From Pseudocolwellia sp. AS88 (GTDB taxonomy: Bacteria; Pseudomonadota; Gammaproteobacteria; Enterobacterales; Alteromonadaceae), in NCBI RefSeq assembly GCF_030551755.1, contig NZ_JAUPEC010000003.1, forward strand, positions 212,873 to 276,872: a stretch of DNA of 64,000 bases, written 5' to 3'. The notes below the pieces were generated by a model. That model saw only the letters and a list, made by a program, of their open reading frames with translations. It searched no databases and was not told the DNA's origin. Each line of letters opens with the position of its first letter. Position 1 is the stretch's first letter. Below are positions 1 through 8,706 of this stretch, in pieces. Made by a program: the position numbers and the translations under genes.

Positions 1-770
1 TCGCCTGCGTGATGTCCGTAGGTGTCATTAATTTTCTTGAAAAAATCTATATCCATCATAAGAAGCGAAGCTTTCTTCTTTTCTCTTATTGCTATAGATA
101 ATAAGTTTTCTGCTACCTCAAAAAAATAACGTCGATTGTATATATTGGTTAAATTATCAATCATAGATAATTTATGTAGTTCTTCTACACTTTCTTGGAG
201 CTTCTTGTTGGTTTGTATATTGATTAAATGACCGTTATAAATTGCTTTTGAAAGCAGGAGTGTCACTGGGATATAAATGAGTATTAATACTACCAAAGCA
301 ATATGTTGATGTTTACCGTAATAAAATAGAATAAATATTTGTGGGATGACCATGATGAAGAAAAACATCATGTAGGCTTTGTAAATTGTTGCCATTGATA
401 ATACGGCAGCAGTAATTATTCCTATAACTATAACCAAATTAACAAGTTCAAATGGTGGGGGAGCATATATTACAACTAAGCATGACGATGCGGTCCATAT
501 ACATGCTTGTAAAGCTGTAAGTGTCATGAATACTTTCTTCTGTTTCTCTATTCCATGTACGCTTGCTTGTTTTAGATGTTTGTTAAACATTCTTACATTA
601 TACAATCGATAATAAGCTAATATTGTTTGAGCAAAGAGCCATACAATAAGAAAAGAAAGCGGAATAAACTTAAAGAATATAACAAAATAAATAGAAGAAA
701 CGATTAACAAAGCAATCATAGATCTAGGTGTTTGCTGAACTAAAACTTCAATAAGTTTAGGGTGACTCAT
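1..770 (-). CDS. Membrane-anchored diguanylate cyclase (GGDEF), truncated by window edge
   Basis: The minus strand reads open from an ATG at 770 to the window edge, so only the first ~256 residues are visible. The N-terminal ~190 residues are very hydrophobic with about five or six membrane segments. They lead into the start of a GGDEF domain: DNLTNIYNRRYF, then MMDIDFFKKINDTYGHHAG. The GGDEF signature itself lies beyond the edge. The family makes cyclic di-GMP from two GTP. A strong ribosome site (AGGAGGAAG) sits just before the ATG, which fixes the start. Whether the active-site GG(D/E)EF is intact cannot be judged from here. Confidence 0.88.
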   Translation of the reverse strand, partial: MSHPKLIEVLVQQTPRSMIALLIVSSIYFVIFFKFIPLSFLIVWLFAQTILAYYRLYNVRMFNKHLKQASVHGIEKQKKVFMTLTALQACIWTASSCLVVIYAPPPFELVNLVIVIGIITAAVLSMATIYKAYMMFFFIMVIPQIFILFYYGKHQHIALVVLILIYIPVTLLLSKAIYNGHLINIQTNKKLQESVEELHKLSMIDNLTNIYNRRYFFEVAENLLSIAIREKKKASLLMMDIDFFKKINDTYGHHAG

Positions 771-1097
771 TCTTCCTCCTTAAGTTGTATAGCTTTTCGG
801 TTATTTATTTCAAATAAGGTTATAGTGCGTTAAAACTTAACTTCTTTAAATGAACGATAGATCATTGTATTTATAACAATATTTTTCTCTAACGGTATCT
901 AAACTACCGTTCTTTTAATTATAGTGCAATTTGTAGTTTCTACTTTTTTTGTTAATAAGCATCCAAGTATATTTATTACATATAGTTTTCAATTATTGAC
1001 ATTATTTTGATGAACGGCGTGGATAGTTACTTTAGGGTTGCTCGGACTAAGGTTGATGAATTGCAAGAAGGTATTTGTTTCACATATTAGGTAACTT
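771..1097. other. Divergent intergenic region with a 7-bp inverted repeat
   Basis: This is the non-coding spacer between the divergent diguanylate cyclase and DUF1285 genes, so it must carry both promoters. The only structure I see is a perfect inverted repeat, AACGGTA and TACCGTT, at 891-897 and 905-911 around a 7-nt loop. It could be an operator or a weak hairpin. I could not assign it to a known regulator. Confidence 0.4.
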
Positions 1098-1640
1098 ATG
1101 AATTTAGATAGAATTTCAGAACAATTAGGAAAACCGTCAGATGGAAAAGCATCTAAAATTCCACCTGTTGAGTTATGGGATCCTCCTTATTGTGGAGAAA
1201 TAGACATTAAAATAAAGGCGAATGGTGATTGGTTCTACAACAATAGTATCTTTAAACGTTTACCTTTAGTTAAGCTATTTGCTTCTGTTATTAAAAAAGA
1301 AGCAGAGGATTACTTCTTAGTCACACCGGTAGAGAAAGTTAAAATAACTGTTGAGCAAGCGCCGTTTGTATTAACACAATGGCAATGGCAGGATGCTGAG
1401 CAAACTATCATGACAGTGCGTACCAATGTAGAAGATGAATTTATATTAAACGAAGATCATCCGCTGAGTATAGATGAACAAGGGGATTTGATGGTAACCG
1501 TTAGACGTAATTTAAAAGCTAAGGTGCATAGAAATGTATTTTATCAGTGGGCTGATATAGCGAAAGAAGTAGAAACAACAAAAGGCACCGAGTTAATGTT
1601 TACTAGTGCCAATTGTAATTTCAGTTTAGGTTCTATTTAA
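1098..1640 (+). CDS. DUF1285 domain protein
   Basis: A 180-residue soluble protein without a signal peptide or membrane segment. The start (PPVELWDPPYCGEIDIKIKA, then GDWFYNNSIFKR) and the later VTPVEKVKITVEQAPFV match the DUF1285 family, which is widespread in proteobacteria and has no established biochemical role. The length is normal for the family. It stands alone on the plus strand and converges on hemN with only 22 bases between stop codons. Function unknown. Confidence 0.85.
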   Translation: MNLDRISEQLGKPSDGKASKIPPVELWDPPYCGEIDIKIKANGDWFYNNSIFKRLPLVKLFASVIKKEAEDYFLVTPVEKVKITVEQAPFVLTQWQWQDAEQTIMTVRTNVEDEFILNEDHPLSIDEQGDLMVTVRRNLKAKVHRNVFYQWADIAKEVETTKGTELMFTSANCNFSLGSI

Positions 1641-1662
1641 TTTTTTTCTGTCTTTATCTGTC

Positions 1663-3033
1663 TTAAATGACACGGGAAAAACGCTGCATGTTGATGTGCT
1701 TTTTCATATAACTATCAAACGACATGCACATATTACGCACTAATAACCTAGCTTGCGGAGCAATCATAATTGAGTCTTTGTTGTTAACCACTAAACCATC
1801 TTCAATGAAGGTTGATAACGCAGGCAAGTCGTTAAGAAAATAGTCATCAAAGTTAATATTATATTTCTGGTTAATCATTGTTTTATCAAGAAACAAATTA
1901 CACATTAACTCACGTATTACGTCTCCTCTGATAATATCGTCTTGGGTGAGAGCAATTCCTTTTTCTAAAGCATATTGGTTTGTTTCAATTGCATGGTAAT
2001 ATGTTTTTAGGTCTTTTACGTTTTGGCTGTAAACATTACCAATATCACTTATTGATGAAACGCCTAAACCCAATAAATCGCAATTTCCTTTAGTTGTATA
2101 ACCTTGAAAATTTCTATGAAGTTTCCCATCCTTTTGCGCGATAGATAGTTCATCGTCGGGCTTTGCAAAATGATCCATTCCAATGAATTCATAGCCATAG
2201 GCACATAGTTTCTCTATAGCTAGCCTCATTAATGCAAATTTTTGATTAATGCTAGGTAACCATTCGTCACGTAATTTACGTTGTGATGCGAAACGCGTAG
2301 GGATGTGGGCATAGCTAAAAAGTGAGATACGATCTACGTCCATTTCCTTGGCTTTGTCTAGGGTACGAGTAAATGTTTCAATTGTTTGATGTGGTAAACC
2401 GTAAATAAGATCAATGTTAATAGATTTGAAACCAACAGATTTTGCATGTGCGATAAATTGTTCTATAAATTCTGTGGATTGCACTCGATTGATGGCCTCT
2501 TGCACCTTTTTATCAATGTCTTGTACACCAATACTCAATCGATTAAAGCCTAAACTGTATAAGTGTTCTGCTAAGTTTAATTCTATTTCTCTAGGATCAA
2601 CTTCTATACTCATGTCTACTTTTTCTGCAAAGGTGAATTGTTGTTTGAGTAAGTTAACTAATCTTGTTATTTGTTCATGAGTTAAAAAGCTGGGTGTGCC
2701 TCCGCCCCAATGTAATTGTTTTACGGTGTAGCCTTGGAAGAGTTTTGCTCGTGAGTTTATTTCTTTAGCCAAATATTCTAAATATGTGTCGGCTTTACTT
2801 CTATGGCGAGTAACAACCTTATTACAACCACAGTAATAACAGAGGCTATGACAAAAGGGGATATGAATATAGAGGGATAGTTCTTTATTAGGTGAGTTTT
2901 CAATGGCTTTAATAAAGTCATTCTCTGAAAATTCATCATGAAATTCTAATGCTGTTGGATAAGAGGTATACCTAGGACCCGCTGTATTATATTTATTGAG
3001 TAACTTTTCATTAAAAAACTGGTCAACTTGCAT
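1663..3033 (-). CDS. hemN: Oxygen-independent coproporphyrinogen III dehydrogenase HemN
   Basis: Radical-SAM enzyme that decarboxylates coproporphyrinogen III to protoporphyrinogen IX in anaerobic heme synthesis in the cytoplasm. The 456-residue length is typical. Key features are YTSYPTA near residue 22, the CxxxCxxC iron-sulfur motif with an extra Cys (C61, C65, C68, C70 in HIPFCHSLCYYCGC), and the GGGTP motif around residue 110. The order yihI, DUF2489, hemN on one strand is a conserved gammaproteobacterial arrangement. The 140-bp gap upstream holds an FNR-like box, so hemN probably also has its own low-oxygen promoter. Confidence 0.97.
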   Translation of the reverse strand: MQVDQFFNEKLLNKYNTAGPRYTSYPTALEFHDEFSENDFIKAIENSPNKELSLYIHIPFCHSLCYYCGCNKVVTRHRSKADTYLEYLAKEINSRAKLFQGYTVKQLHWGGGTPSFLTHEQITRLVNLLKQQFTFAEKVDMSIEVDPREIELNLAEHLYSLGFNRLSIGVQDIDKKVQEAINRVQSTEFIEQFIAHAKSVGFKSINIDLIYGLPHQTIETFTRTLDKAKEMDVDRISLFSYAHIPTRFASQRKLRDEWLPSINQKFALMRLAIEKLCAYGYEFIGMDHFAKPDDELSIAQKDGKLHRNFQGYTTKGNCDLLGLGVSSISDIGNVYSQNVKDLKTYYHAIETNQYALEKGIALTQDDIIRGDVIRELMCNLFLDKTMINQKYNINFDDYFLNDLPALSTFIEDGLVVNNKDSIMIAPQARLLVRNMCMSFDSYMKKHINMQRFSRVI

Positions 3034-3101
3034 AAACTCACACCTAAATCTTCGACAATATTTGTTAGGTGTAAGTGTATCAATTGATAAAGTAACAAGG
3101 G

Positions 3102-3115
3102 TTGATCTGACTCAA
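3102..3115 (-). promoter_or_regulatory. FNR-like box upstream of hemN
   Basis: TTGATCTGACTCAA on the plus strand matches the FNR consensus TTGAT-N4-ATCAA at all but one position (CTCAA instead of ATCAA). It lies about 70 bases upstream of the hemN start. FNR-type activation of hemN at low oxygen is known in enterics and pseudomonads. Binding here is inferred. Confidence 0.65.
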
Positions 3116-3173
3116 GTTTTCTGATGCTATTTTCATCTAATAGCATCATGAATATTCACATTAACAGGTAAAA

Positions 3174-3662
3174 CTAAGCAGAAATAACACTAAGTCGTTC
3201 AGTCGCGTATTGGTGCAATTGTCCAACATCTTGCTGAATTTTAGATTTAAGATCTGCTTCTAGTTTCATGCGTTCAAAATCAAGTTTCATGCGCTCGGGC
3301 TTGGTAAGCTTTTTACGTTCTTCCAATATAGGCATATGTTTTATACCATCATACAAGGCATATACTGAAGGAAATAAGGTATTAAGTTCACTGCTAAGTT
3401 TAAGTGAGTCTAATAGTACCGACAATCGCCAACAACCTTCAGATAACTCGCACTGTTCTTCTTTCATTGCTCTAACAATAATCACAACACTATTAAGTAC
3501 TTTAGTGTCATGTTTTTTTAGCGCAGCTTGCTTTTCTTGCTCAGCAATCGCTTGGTTAGCGGTTTGCTTTTTTAATTGTGAAAGCAGCATGCCGGCATAT
3601 ATAGCAAGCGGAATAATAATGAATAAAGCAATAACAGCGTAAAGCCAGTAACCTTCAAGCAT
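3174..3662 (-). CDS. DUF2489 single-pass membrane protein
   Basis: A 162-residue protein with one N-terminal membrane segment (about residues 7-28), then a charged cytoplasmic part rich in Lys/Glu with coiled-coil character. A WRLSVLLDSL-type segment and a C-terminal helix ending in QDVGQLHQYATERL fit DUF2489. It lies 11 bp downstream of yihI and upstream of hemN, the order in which the family is usually found. Co-transcription with yihI is likely. No biochemical function is established. Confidence 0.85.
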   Translation of the reverse strand: MLEGYWLYAVIALFIIIPLAIYAGMLLSQLKKQTANQAIAEQEKQAALKKHDTKVLNSVVIIVRAMKEEQCELSEGCWRLSVLLDSLKLSSELNTLFPSVYALYDGIKHMPILEERKKLTKPERMKLDFERMKLEADLKSKIQQDVGQLHQYATERLSVISA

Positions 3663-3673
3663 ATGGGTCCTTA

Positions 3674-4264
3674 TTAGTATTTAGACAGATCGGTTGTATC
3701 TAACGAATCCCATAAGTCTTCTTCGCTCGACTTACTTTGATTATTATCTTCGTCGTCTTCAGACTCTTCATCATCCCAACCAAGTAGTTCACGTAATTCT
3801 TGATGACGTTCCATTTTCTCATTGAAATAGTCAATTTGCTCTTCACTAAGGGTTTTATCTTCTTCTTGAAGGGCTAATATGCTTTGCAATTGTTGATCAT
3901 CTTCGATGGCATATAACTCATCTTCTAACGCGCTTGTTGGTGTAACTTCAGGTTCAACTATACGAATAGCAGCAATAGGTGATTGCTTTTCTTTTTTAGG
4001 CTTATTGGTATTCGTTGTAACTTTCGGTGCAGCTTTTGGTGTTAAATCAATAGGTACTTTGCTACCTAGGCGTGGATCTTTAGGCACATTGCTTTTTTGA
4101 TTTTGAGTTTTATTTTCAAAAGCTTCTTTTTGGCGGTTACCTGGCTCTTTACCTACTTTCTTTTTAGCTCTTTTCGGCGTAGGTACGATCAGCTTTTTAT
4201 CAGCTTCACTAAGAGCTTCTCTTTTTCCTACACCTGGTTTTCTTGATTTTTTAACGCGTGACAT
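3674..4264 (-). CDS. yihI: YihI, activator of the Der (EngA) GTPase
   Basis: YihI stimulates GTP hydrolysis by Der, a ribosome-assembly GTPase, and so tunes 50S maturation. The 196-residue protein has the expected build: a very basic N-terminus (SRVKKSRKPGVGKREALSEADKK, given here as a composite of the first ~25 residues), a Lys/Pro-rich linker, then an acidic C-terminal half with the conserved LxxILALQEEDKxLSEEQIDYFNEKMERHQEL region (about residues 125-160) and a Glu/Asp tail. It leads the yihI-DUF2489-hemN cluster. The linker is long compared with enteric YihI. Confidence 0.9.
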   Translation of the reverse strand: MSRVKKSRKPGVGKREALSEADKKLIVPTPKRAKKKVGKEPGNRQKEAFENKTQNQKSNVPKDPRLGSKVPIDLTPKAAPKVTTNTNKPKKEKQSPIAAIRIVEPEVTPTSALEDELYAIEDDQQLQSILALQEEDKTLSEEQIDYFNEKMERHQELRELLGWDDEESEDDEDNNQSKSSEEDLWDSLDTTDLSKY

Positions 4265-4371
4265 GTTTGTACTTCAATTTATAGTCTTAATGGTTCTATT
4301 TTACTCGATTAATTGATAAACAGCGATAGTCATCACCATTCATTCGTCATTTAGCTAGAAAATTTAAGGTT

Positions 4372-4410
4372 TTCAATGTGAATCGTTAGATTAAAATCCT
4401 TCACATTGAA
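4372..4410. repeat. Perfect 11-bp inverted repeat downstream of the M61 gene
   Basis: TTCAATGTGAA at 4372-4382 is matched by TTCACATTGAA at 4400-4410 around a 17-nt loop, in the gap between the M61 peptidase stop and the yihI start. It may be a transcription terminator stem or an operator. No strong T-run follows on either strand. The core TTCAATGT recurs in the inverted repeat on the other side of the M61 gene. Confidence 0.55.
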
Positions 4411-4487
4411 TTATTTACCTTAAGATAGCCTTTATTTACTGAGTTGCTTTAATACAACGAAGGCTAAGCGTAATGATTCTGCTTAGT

Positions 4488-6269
4488 TCACAGCTCTATA
4501 ATATTGCGCCATTTATTACTTAATTTGGCATCCGATTCTGTGATTTCAATAGCTGAAGTAGGAGAATCGATAAAGCGAATCGATTGTTCAAGCAATTGGT
4601 CGTCTCTAAAGTAATGACATTTCACCGATGTATTTTGAGCTAAATGCTCCGCTATATTTTGTAATGATTTTTCTGTTGCTTGCATGTTATCTACGGCGAT
4701 TATGATGTCATTTACCGCTAAGCCAGCGTTTGCAGCAGGACTGTCTTCTACCACCTGAGTGACTTTTAGCCCTGATGGTGTCGCAGTGTAAAGAGCACCA
4801 ATATAGGGTACATATTCATCTGTTGTGCGGGTTTCTACACTATTCAATTTACAGAATTTACTGGCGGCGAAATCAATACCTACTTTTTTAAGTAAAGCTG
4901 ATAAATTTACACGCTCAGCATTGTGTAACATGGCTGTAAACTCGTCACGTATATCGGTATTACATAATATATTGGCTATATTGATAAAGTCGTCTTCACT
5001 TGTGCCTATATTCGTTCGGCCAAAGTGGATCCATAACTCTTTCATTAGGTTGTCTAAACTGTATTGCCCATTTGATTTATCTCGAATAGTTAAGTCTAAC
5101 CAAAGAGCAATTAAAGAGCCTTTAGTGTAGTAACTGACAATATTGTTGACGGCGTCAGGTCCTTGTTTATAAAACTTGGTCCAAGTATCAAAGCTAGAGT
5201 CAGCCACGCTTTGTTTTAATTCACCTTTGCCTCGGTATACACGAGTCGCCGTTTTAGACAAAATTTTCAAATAATCTTCAAACGAGATAAGCCCAGTGCG
5301 ATATAGTGAGAAATCGTCATAATAAGACGTTATACCCTCATAAGCCCAAAGCTGAGTGGTGTGAGTTTCTTCTTGTAAATTATAAGGAATAAACTCTTTT
5401 GGTTTGATGCGACATACATTCCACGCATGAAAATATTCATGTGAACATAAGCTTAAAAAGGTACGGTAATTTTCTGTAAGTTCATCTGGTTTATTTGGAT
5501 TAGGCAAATCAAAACGACTGGCTTGTAATATGGTTGAATTTTTGTGTTCTAAGCCACCAAAACCGTTGGCAAGTAAATGTGTAATAAACCAATATTCTTT
5601 GAAAGGGGCTTCGCCAAACATCGATATATGGTGCTGACAAAGTTTAGTTAAGTCTTTGGTTAAACGTGTTAAATCACCGTAATGTTCGCTGGTAAATACA
5701 ACATGATGAGTTACGCCTTCAACATCAAATTCTTTGTAGCTAAAGTTACCCATAGCAACGGGTCCGTCTATCAATTCTTGATAGTTTTCTGCACTGTATT
5801 GACCGAATGCGTATTTCTCTGTGTTATGTCGTGTAAGACCTGTCGCTACTTTCCAATCCTTTATTGCGTCGGTAGGTTCAATGTTTAATAGACAAGCTTG
5901 GTTGGCTAGTTCTTCTACCTGTAAAAATACCGAACTACCGTTGAAGAAGGCACGTTGACTGTCTAAATACGCAGTTCTTACTGATAAGTCGAAGGCAAAT
6001 ACTGAGTAATTAATGGTAACACTTGTCTCATTGTTTGAAGTGAGTGTCCAAGTTTGTTTATCGTTTTTAATCAATATTGGTGAGCTGTTATCTTCTGCCG
6101 TTGCATTAATTTCAATAATGTTTTTAGCAAAGTCGCGGATCATGTAGCTGCCTGGAAGCCAGCTTGGTAAAGAAAGGGTATAAGGTTTATTTGCAGTTAC
6201 GTTAAAGGTTAAAGAAACTGAAAATAAATGACTGTTAATATTTAACGGAGAAATTGAATAATTGATCAT
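4488..6269 (-). CDS. M61 family metallopeptidase with PDZ domain
   Basis: Zinc aminopeptidase of the glycyl-aminopeptidase family, 593 residues. The zinc motif HEYFHAWN lies near residues 275-282, and a downstream WAYEGITSYYDD supplies the third ligand Glu. An N-terminal beta-rich domain (about 1-170) precedes the catalytic domain, and a C-terminal PDZ domain (about 480-565, with GLKVTQVVEDSPAANAGLAVND) closes it. The length is normal. There is no clear signal peptide, so a cytoplasmic site is likely. It is flanked by inverted repeats and appears to be a single-gene unit. Confidence 0.93.
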   Translation of the reverse strand: MINYSISPLNINSHLFSVSLTFNVTANKPYTLSLPSWLPGSYMIRDFAKNIIEINATAEDNSSPILIKNDKQTWTLTSNNETSVTINYSVFAFDLSVRTAYLDSQRAFFNGSSVFLQVEELANQACLLNIEPTDAIKDWKVATGLTRHNTEKYAFGQYSAENYQELIDGPVAMGNFSYKEFDVEGVTHHVVFTSEHYGDLTRLTKDLTKLCQHHISMFGEAPFKEYWFITHLLANGFGGLEHKNSTILQASRFDLPNPNKPDELTENYRTFLSLCSHEYFHAWNVCRIKPKEFIPYNLQEETHTTQLWAYEGITSYYDDFSLYRTGLISFEDYLKILSKTATRVYRGKGELKQSVADSSFDTWTKFYKQGPDAVNNIVSYYTKGSLIALWLDLTIRDKSNGQYSLDNLMKELWIHFGRTNIGTSEDDFINIANILCNTDIRDEFTAMLHNAERVNLSALLKKVGIDFAASKFCKLNSVETRTTDEYVPYIGALYTATPSGLKVTQVVEDSPAANAGLAVNDIIIAVDNMQATEKSLQNIAEHLAQNTSVKCHYFRDDQLLEQSIRFIDSPTSAIEITESDAKLSNKWRNIIEL

Positions 6270-6280
6270 GGAAAAGTCAC

Positions 6281-6314
6281 GCTACATTGAAAATAAAATA
6301 TGCTTCAATGTAGC
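6281..6314. repeat. Perfect 11-bp inverted repeat between purU and the M61 gene
   Basis: GCTACATTGAA (6281-6291) and TTCAATGTAGC (6304-6314) form a hairpin just upstream of the M61 ATG at 6269 and downstream of purU. It could end purU transcription or regulate the peptidase. It shares the ACATTGAA/TTCAATGT core with the 4372-4410 repeat. Confidence 0.55.
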
Positions 6315-6371
6315 AGAAACTTTAGCGCTTAACATCTCGCTAGCAAGGATATTAGCTATTTTTTAAGAGGA

Positions 6372-7232
6372 TTAAGAAAGAATTACTGTTTTGTCGCCGT
6401 TTAAACAAACGCGTTGTTCAGCATGTTCTTTTACAGCTTTACAAATAGCTGTAGCTTCTAAGTCATGACCTAAATGTACCATTTGTTCTATGGTAAATGT
6501 GTGGTTAATTGGCTTAACTTCTTGCGCAATAATAGGGCCTTCATCTAAGTCTGCTGTTACGTAATGAGCTGTAGCACCAATAACTTTAACGCCACGAGAA
6601 TGCGCTTGATGATAAGGTTTTGCGCCTTTAAAGCTAGGTAAGAATGAATGATGAATATTAATCGCATTGCCTCGTAACTTAACACACATGTCGTCTGACA
6701 ATATTTGCATGTATCTCGCTAAAATTAAAAGTTCTGATTCTGTTTCGCTAATAATATTTAAGATCTGAGCTTCTTGTTCCGCTTTAGTTTCTTTCGTTAC
6801 TGGCAAGTAATGATATGGAATACCATGCCATTCAACTAATGATTGGCAATCAAGGTGATTTGACACAACCGCTGCTACTTCAATAGGTAAAACACCCGCT
6901 TTAGACTTAGTGAGTAATGACACTAAACAATGATCATATTGTGATACCGCAATAACTACTTTTGGTAAGCAATCTTTATTTCTTAATACATATTCCATAT
7001 TTAATGGTTTAGCTAACTCATTAATACCATGAGTAAATTCATCAATAGGTACCGTTAAGTTACGGTCATCAAAAGCTATGCGTGAGAAGAATGTATTTGT
7101 ATATGGATCACTGTATTGCGATGTTTCTGTGATGAAGGCACCGTGTTCAAATAAGTTTTGAGATACTTTTGCTAATACGCCAGAAGTATCAGGACATTGC
7201 CAAGTTAAAGTGTAATGGTTGGTTTTACTCAT
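6372..7232 (-). CDS. purU: Formyltetrahydrofolate deformylase PurU
   Basis: Hydrolyses 10-formyl-THF to THF and formate, balancing one-carbon pools and feeding formate to PurT. The 286 residues comprise an N-terminal ACT domain (about 7-85, LTWQCPDTSGVLAKVSQNLFEHG) and a formyltransferase-like domain (about 90-280). The catalytic elements INIHHSFLPSFKGAKPYHQA and TADLDEGPI carry the Asn-His-Asp triad expected for the family. The start ATG is well placed relative to family members. It is likely monocistronic, with 150 bp upstream free of genes. Confidence 0.96.
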   Translation of the reverse strand: MSKTNHYTLTWQCPDTSGVLAKVSQNLFEHGAFITETSQYSDPYTNTFFSRIAFDDRNLTVPIDEFTHGINELAKPLNMEYVLRNKDCLPKVVIAVSQYDHCLVSLLTKSKAGVLPIEVAAVVSNHLDCQSLVEWHGIPYHYLPVTKETKAEQEAQILNIISETESELLILARYMQILSDDMCVKLRGNAINIHHSFLPSFKGAKPYHQAHSRGVKVIGATAHYVTADLDEGPIIAQEVKPINHTFTIEQMVHLGHDLEATAICKAVKEHAEQRVCLNGDKTVILS

Positions 7233-7388
7233 TTTATATTTACAGTGATTAAAGTTGATTGATTGGTTATATTTTTACATTTTTTTTAATGAAACAACAG
7301 GTTTTAGTGACGGGTAACAACCTGACCACTTTTTTAGATTGATCTAATATAAAGGGCTATATGACGAATAATATTAATTTTTTTAATA

Positions 7389-7616
7389 TTATTCAGGAAA
7401 GCTTGCCTTGTTTTTAATGTAAAGTTCTTCTACTTTTTCTCGCGCCCAAGGGGTTTTTCTTAAAAAAGTTAAACTTGATTTGATGCTTGGATTGTCGGTA
7501 AAACATTTGATTTTTATTTCTTGACCAAGTGCCTCAAAGCCAATGTGTTCAACAAGCTGTTCTACAATAGTTTTAAGGGTAATACCGTGTAGTGGATTGT
7601 ATGGTTGATTGTCCAA
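7389..7616 (-). CDS. VF530 (DUF2132) family DNA-binding protein
   Basis: Small protein with the VF530 signature [38 protein letters not shown] Vibrio member of the family has a solved helical fold thought to bind DNA; its role is unknown. The reading frame opens at a TTG at 7643, but I prefer a TTG at 7616. That start gives [11 protein letters not shown], a 75-residue protein matching the usual length, with an AGAGAA ribosome site six bases upstream. No ATG is available, so the start stays uncertain. Confidence 0.85.
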   Translation of the reverse strand: MDNQPYNPLHGITLKTIVEQLVEHIGFEALGQEIKIKCFTDNPSIKSSLTFLRKTPWAREKVEELYIKNKASFPE

Positions 7617-7821
7617 AGGATTTCTCTGTTTAAGTAATACCAATTTGATTAATGAAGTGATCTACTTTTTCATGAGGAAAAATGGATAATTACAAGGCAT
7701 AAAATTTAGTAAGTAGTTATTCTACTTATAAATTTTATAACGCCGTCATTATTAATTTTAACCGTTAAAAATGAGCAGTTAATTAATCAACTTGGTATTA
7801 TAGGTTTAAGTTCTAGATAAT

Positions 7822-7851
7822 AAAAAAGCAGAACTATATCGCTCTGCTTTT
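7822..7851 (-). terminator. Rho-independent terminator of the peroxiredoxin-glutaredoxin gene
   Basis: The stem AAAGCAGA / TCTGCTTT (7825-7832 and 7843-7850) is followed on the minus strand by a T-run. It sits 33 bases past the stop of the gene ending at 7884. Confidence 0.8.
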
Positions 7852-7883
7852 AGATAAAAGATTCGTTATTCCAAAATAGTTAA

Positions 7884-8615
7884 TTATTTTTGAAAGTGTT
7901 CTTCTAACTTGTCACTTCCGCCAATAAGCTCACCATTAATAAATACTTGTGGTACAGCAGTCGCATTAGTAATTGCTTTAAGTGCTGTTAGGCTTAAATC
8001 TTTACCTAATTCTAATTCTTCAAACTGGTAACCTTTTTCTACTAATAAGGCTTTGGCTTTTGAACAGAAAGGACAGCCAGGCTTTGTAATTACAGCTACT
8101 TCAGCAGTAGAAACGGCTTCAGGGTTAATGTATTTAAGCATCGTTGTTGCATCAGAAACTTCAAACGGGTCGCCAGGTACTTCAGGCTCGATAAACATTT
8201 TATCGATAATTCCGTCTTTAACTAACATAGCGTATCTCCAGCTACGTTTGCCAAATCCAATGTCTGATTTGTCAACTAATAAGCCCATTGCCTCAGTGAA
8301 GTCGCCGTTACCATCTGGAATAAAACTGATGTTTTTTGTATTTTGATCTGCAGACCAAGAATTCATAACGAACGTATCGTTAACTGACATACAAATAATT
8401 TCATCAACGCCGTTTTCGAAGAATTTAGGCGCTAGTTCGTCGTAGCCAGGTAAATGAGTTGATGAACATGTTGGTGTGAAGGCACCTGGTAGTGAAAAAA
8501 CTACAACAGTTCTGTTTTTGAAAATTTCATTTGTTGAACGTTCAGCCCATTCGTCATTAGCTCTTAATTTAAACGTTACGTTAGGTACAGCTTGTGTTTC
8601 TTTGTTGATGAACAT
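7884..8615 (-). CDS. Hybrid peroxiredoxin-5/glutaredoxin (PGdx type)
   Basis: A fusion that reduces peroxides with glutathione as donor. Residues ~1-160 are a Prx5-type thioredoxin fold with the peroxidatic Cys50 in LPGAFTPTCSSTHLPGY. Residues ~172-243 are a glutaredoxin with CPFC (Cys181, Cys184) and the GSH-binding TAVPQVFINGELIGGSD segment. At 243 residues it matches the Haemophilus/Vibrio PGdx proteins. The fused glutaredoxin supplies the resolving electrons directly. A terminator follows. No OxyR box was identified upstream. Confidence 0.95.
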   Translation of the reverse strand: MFINKETQAVPNVTFKLRANDEWAERSTNEIFKNRTVVVFSLPGAFTPTCSSTHLPGYDELAPKFFENGVDEIICMSVNDTFVMNSWSADQNTKNISFIPDGNGDFTEAMGLLVDKSDIGFGKRSWRYAMLVKDGIIDKMFIEPEVPGDPFEVSDATTMLKYINPEAVSTAEVAVITKPGCPFCSKAKALLVEKGYQFEELELGKDLSLTALKAITNATAVPQVFINGELIGGSDKLEEHFQK

Positions 8616-8706
8616 GGTTATCTCCGAAATGAATGTATAAGTTATAATAGCGCTTTTGTATGTTATTTACATACTAGATAAGTAACTAAATGCGACTATT
8701 TTTTTA

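Noticed and set aside
2946..3149. 67-residue minus-strand frame overlapping the hemN start
   Set aside because: It covers the hemN promoter and N-terminus in another frame and has no family features.
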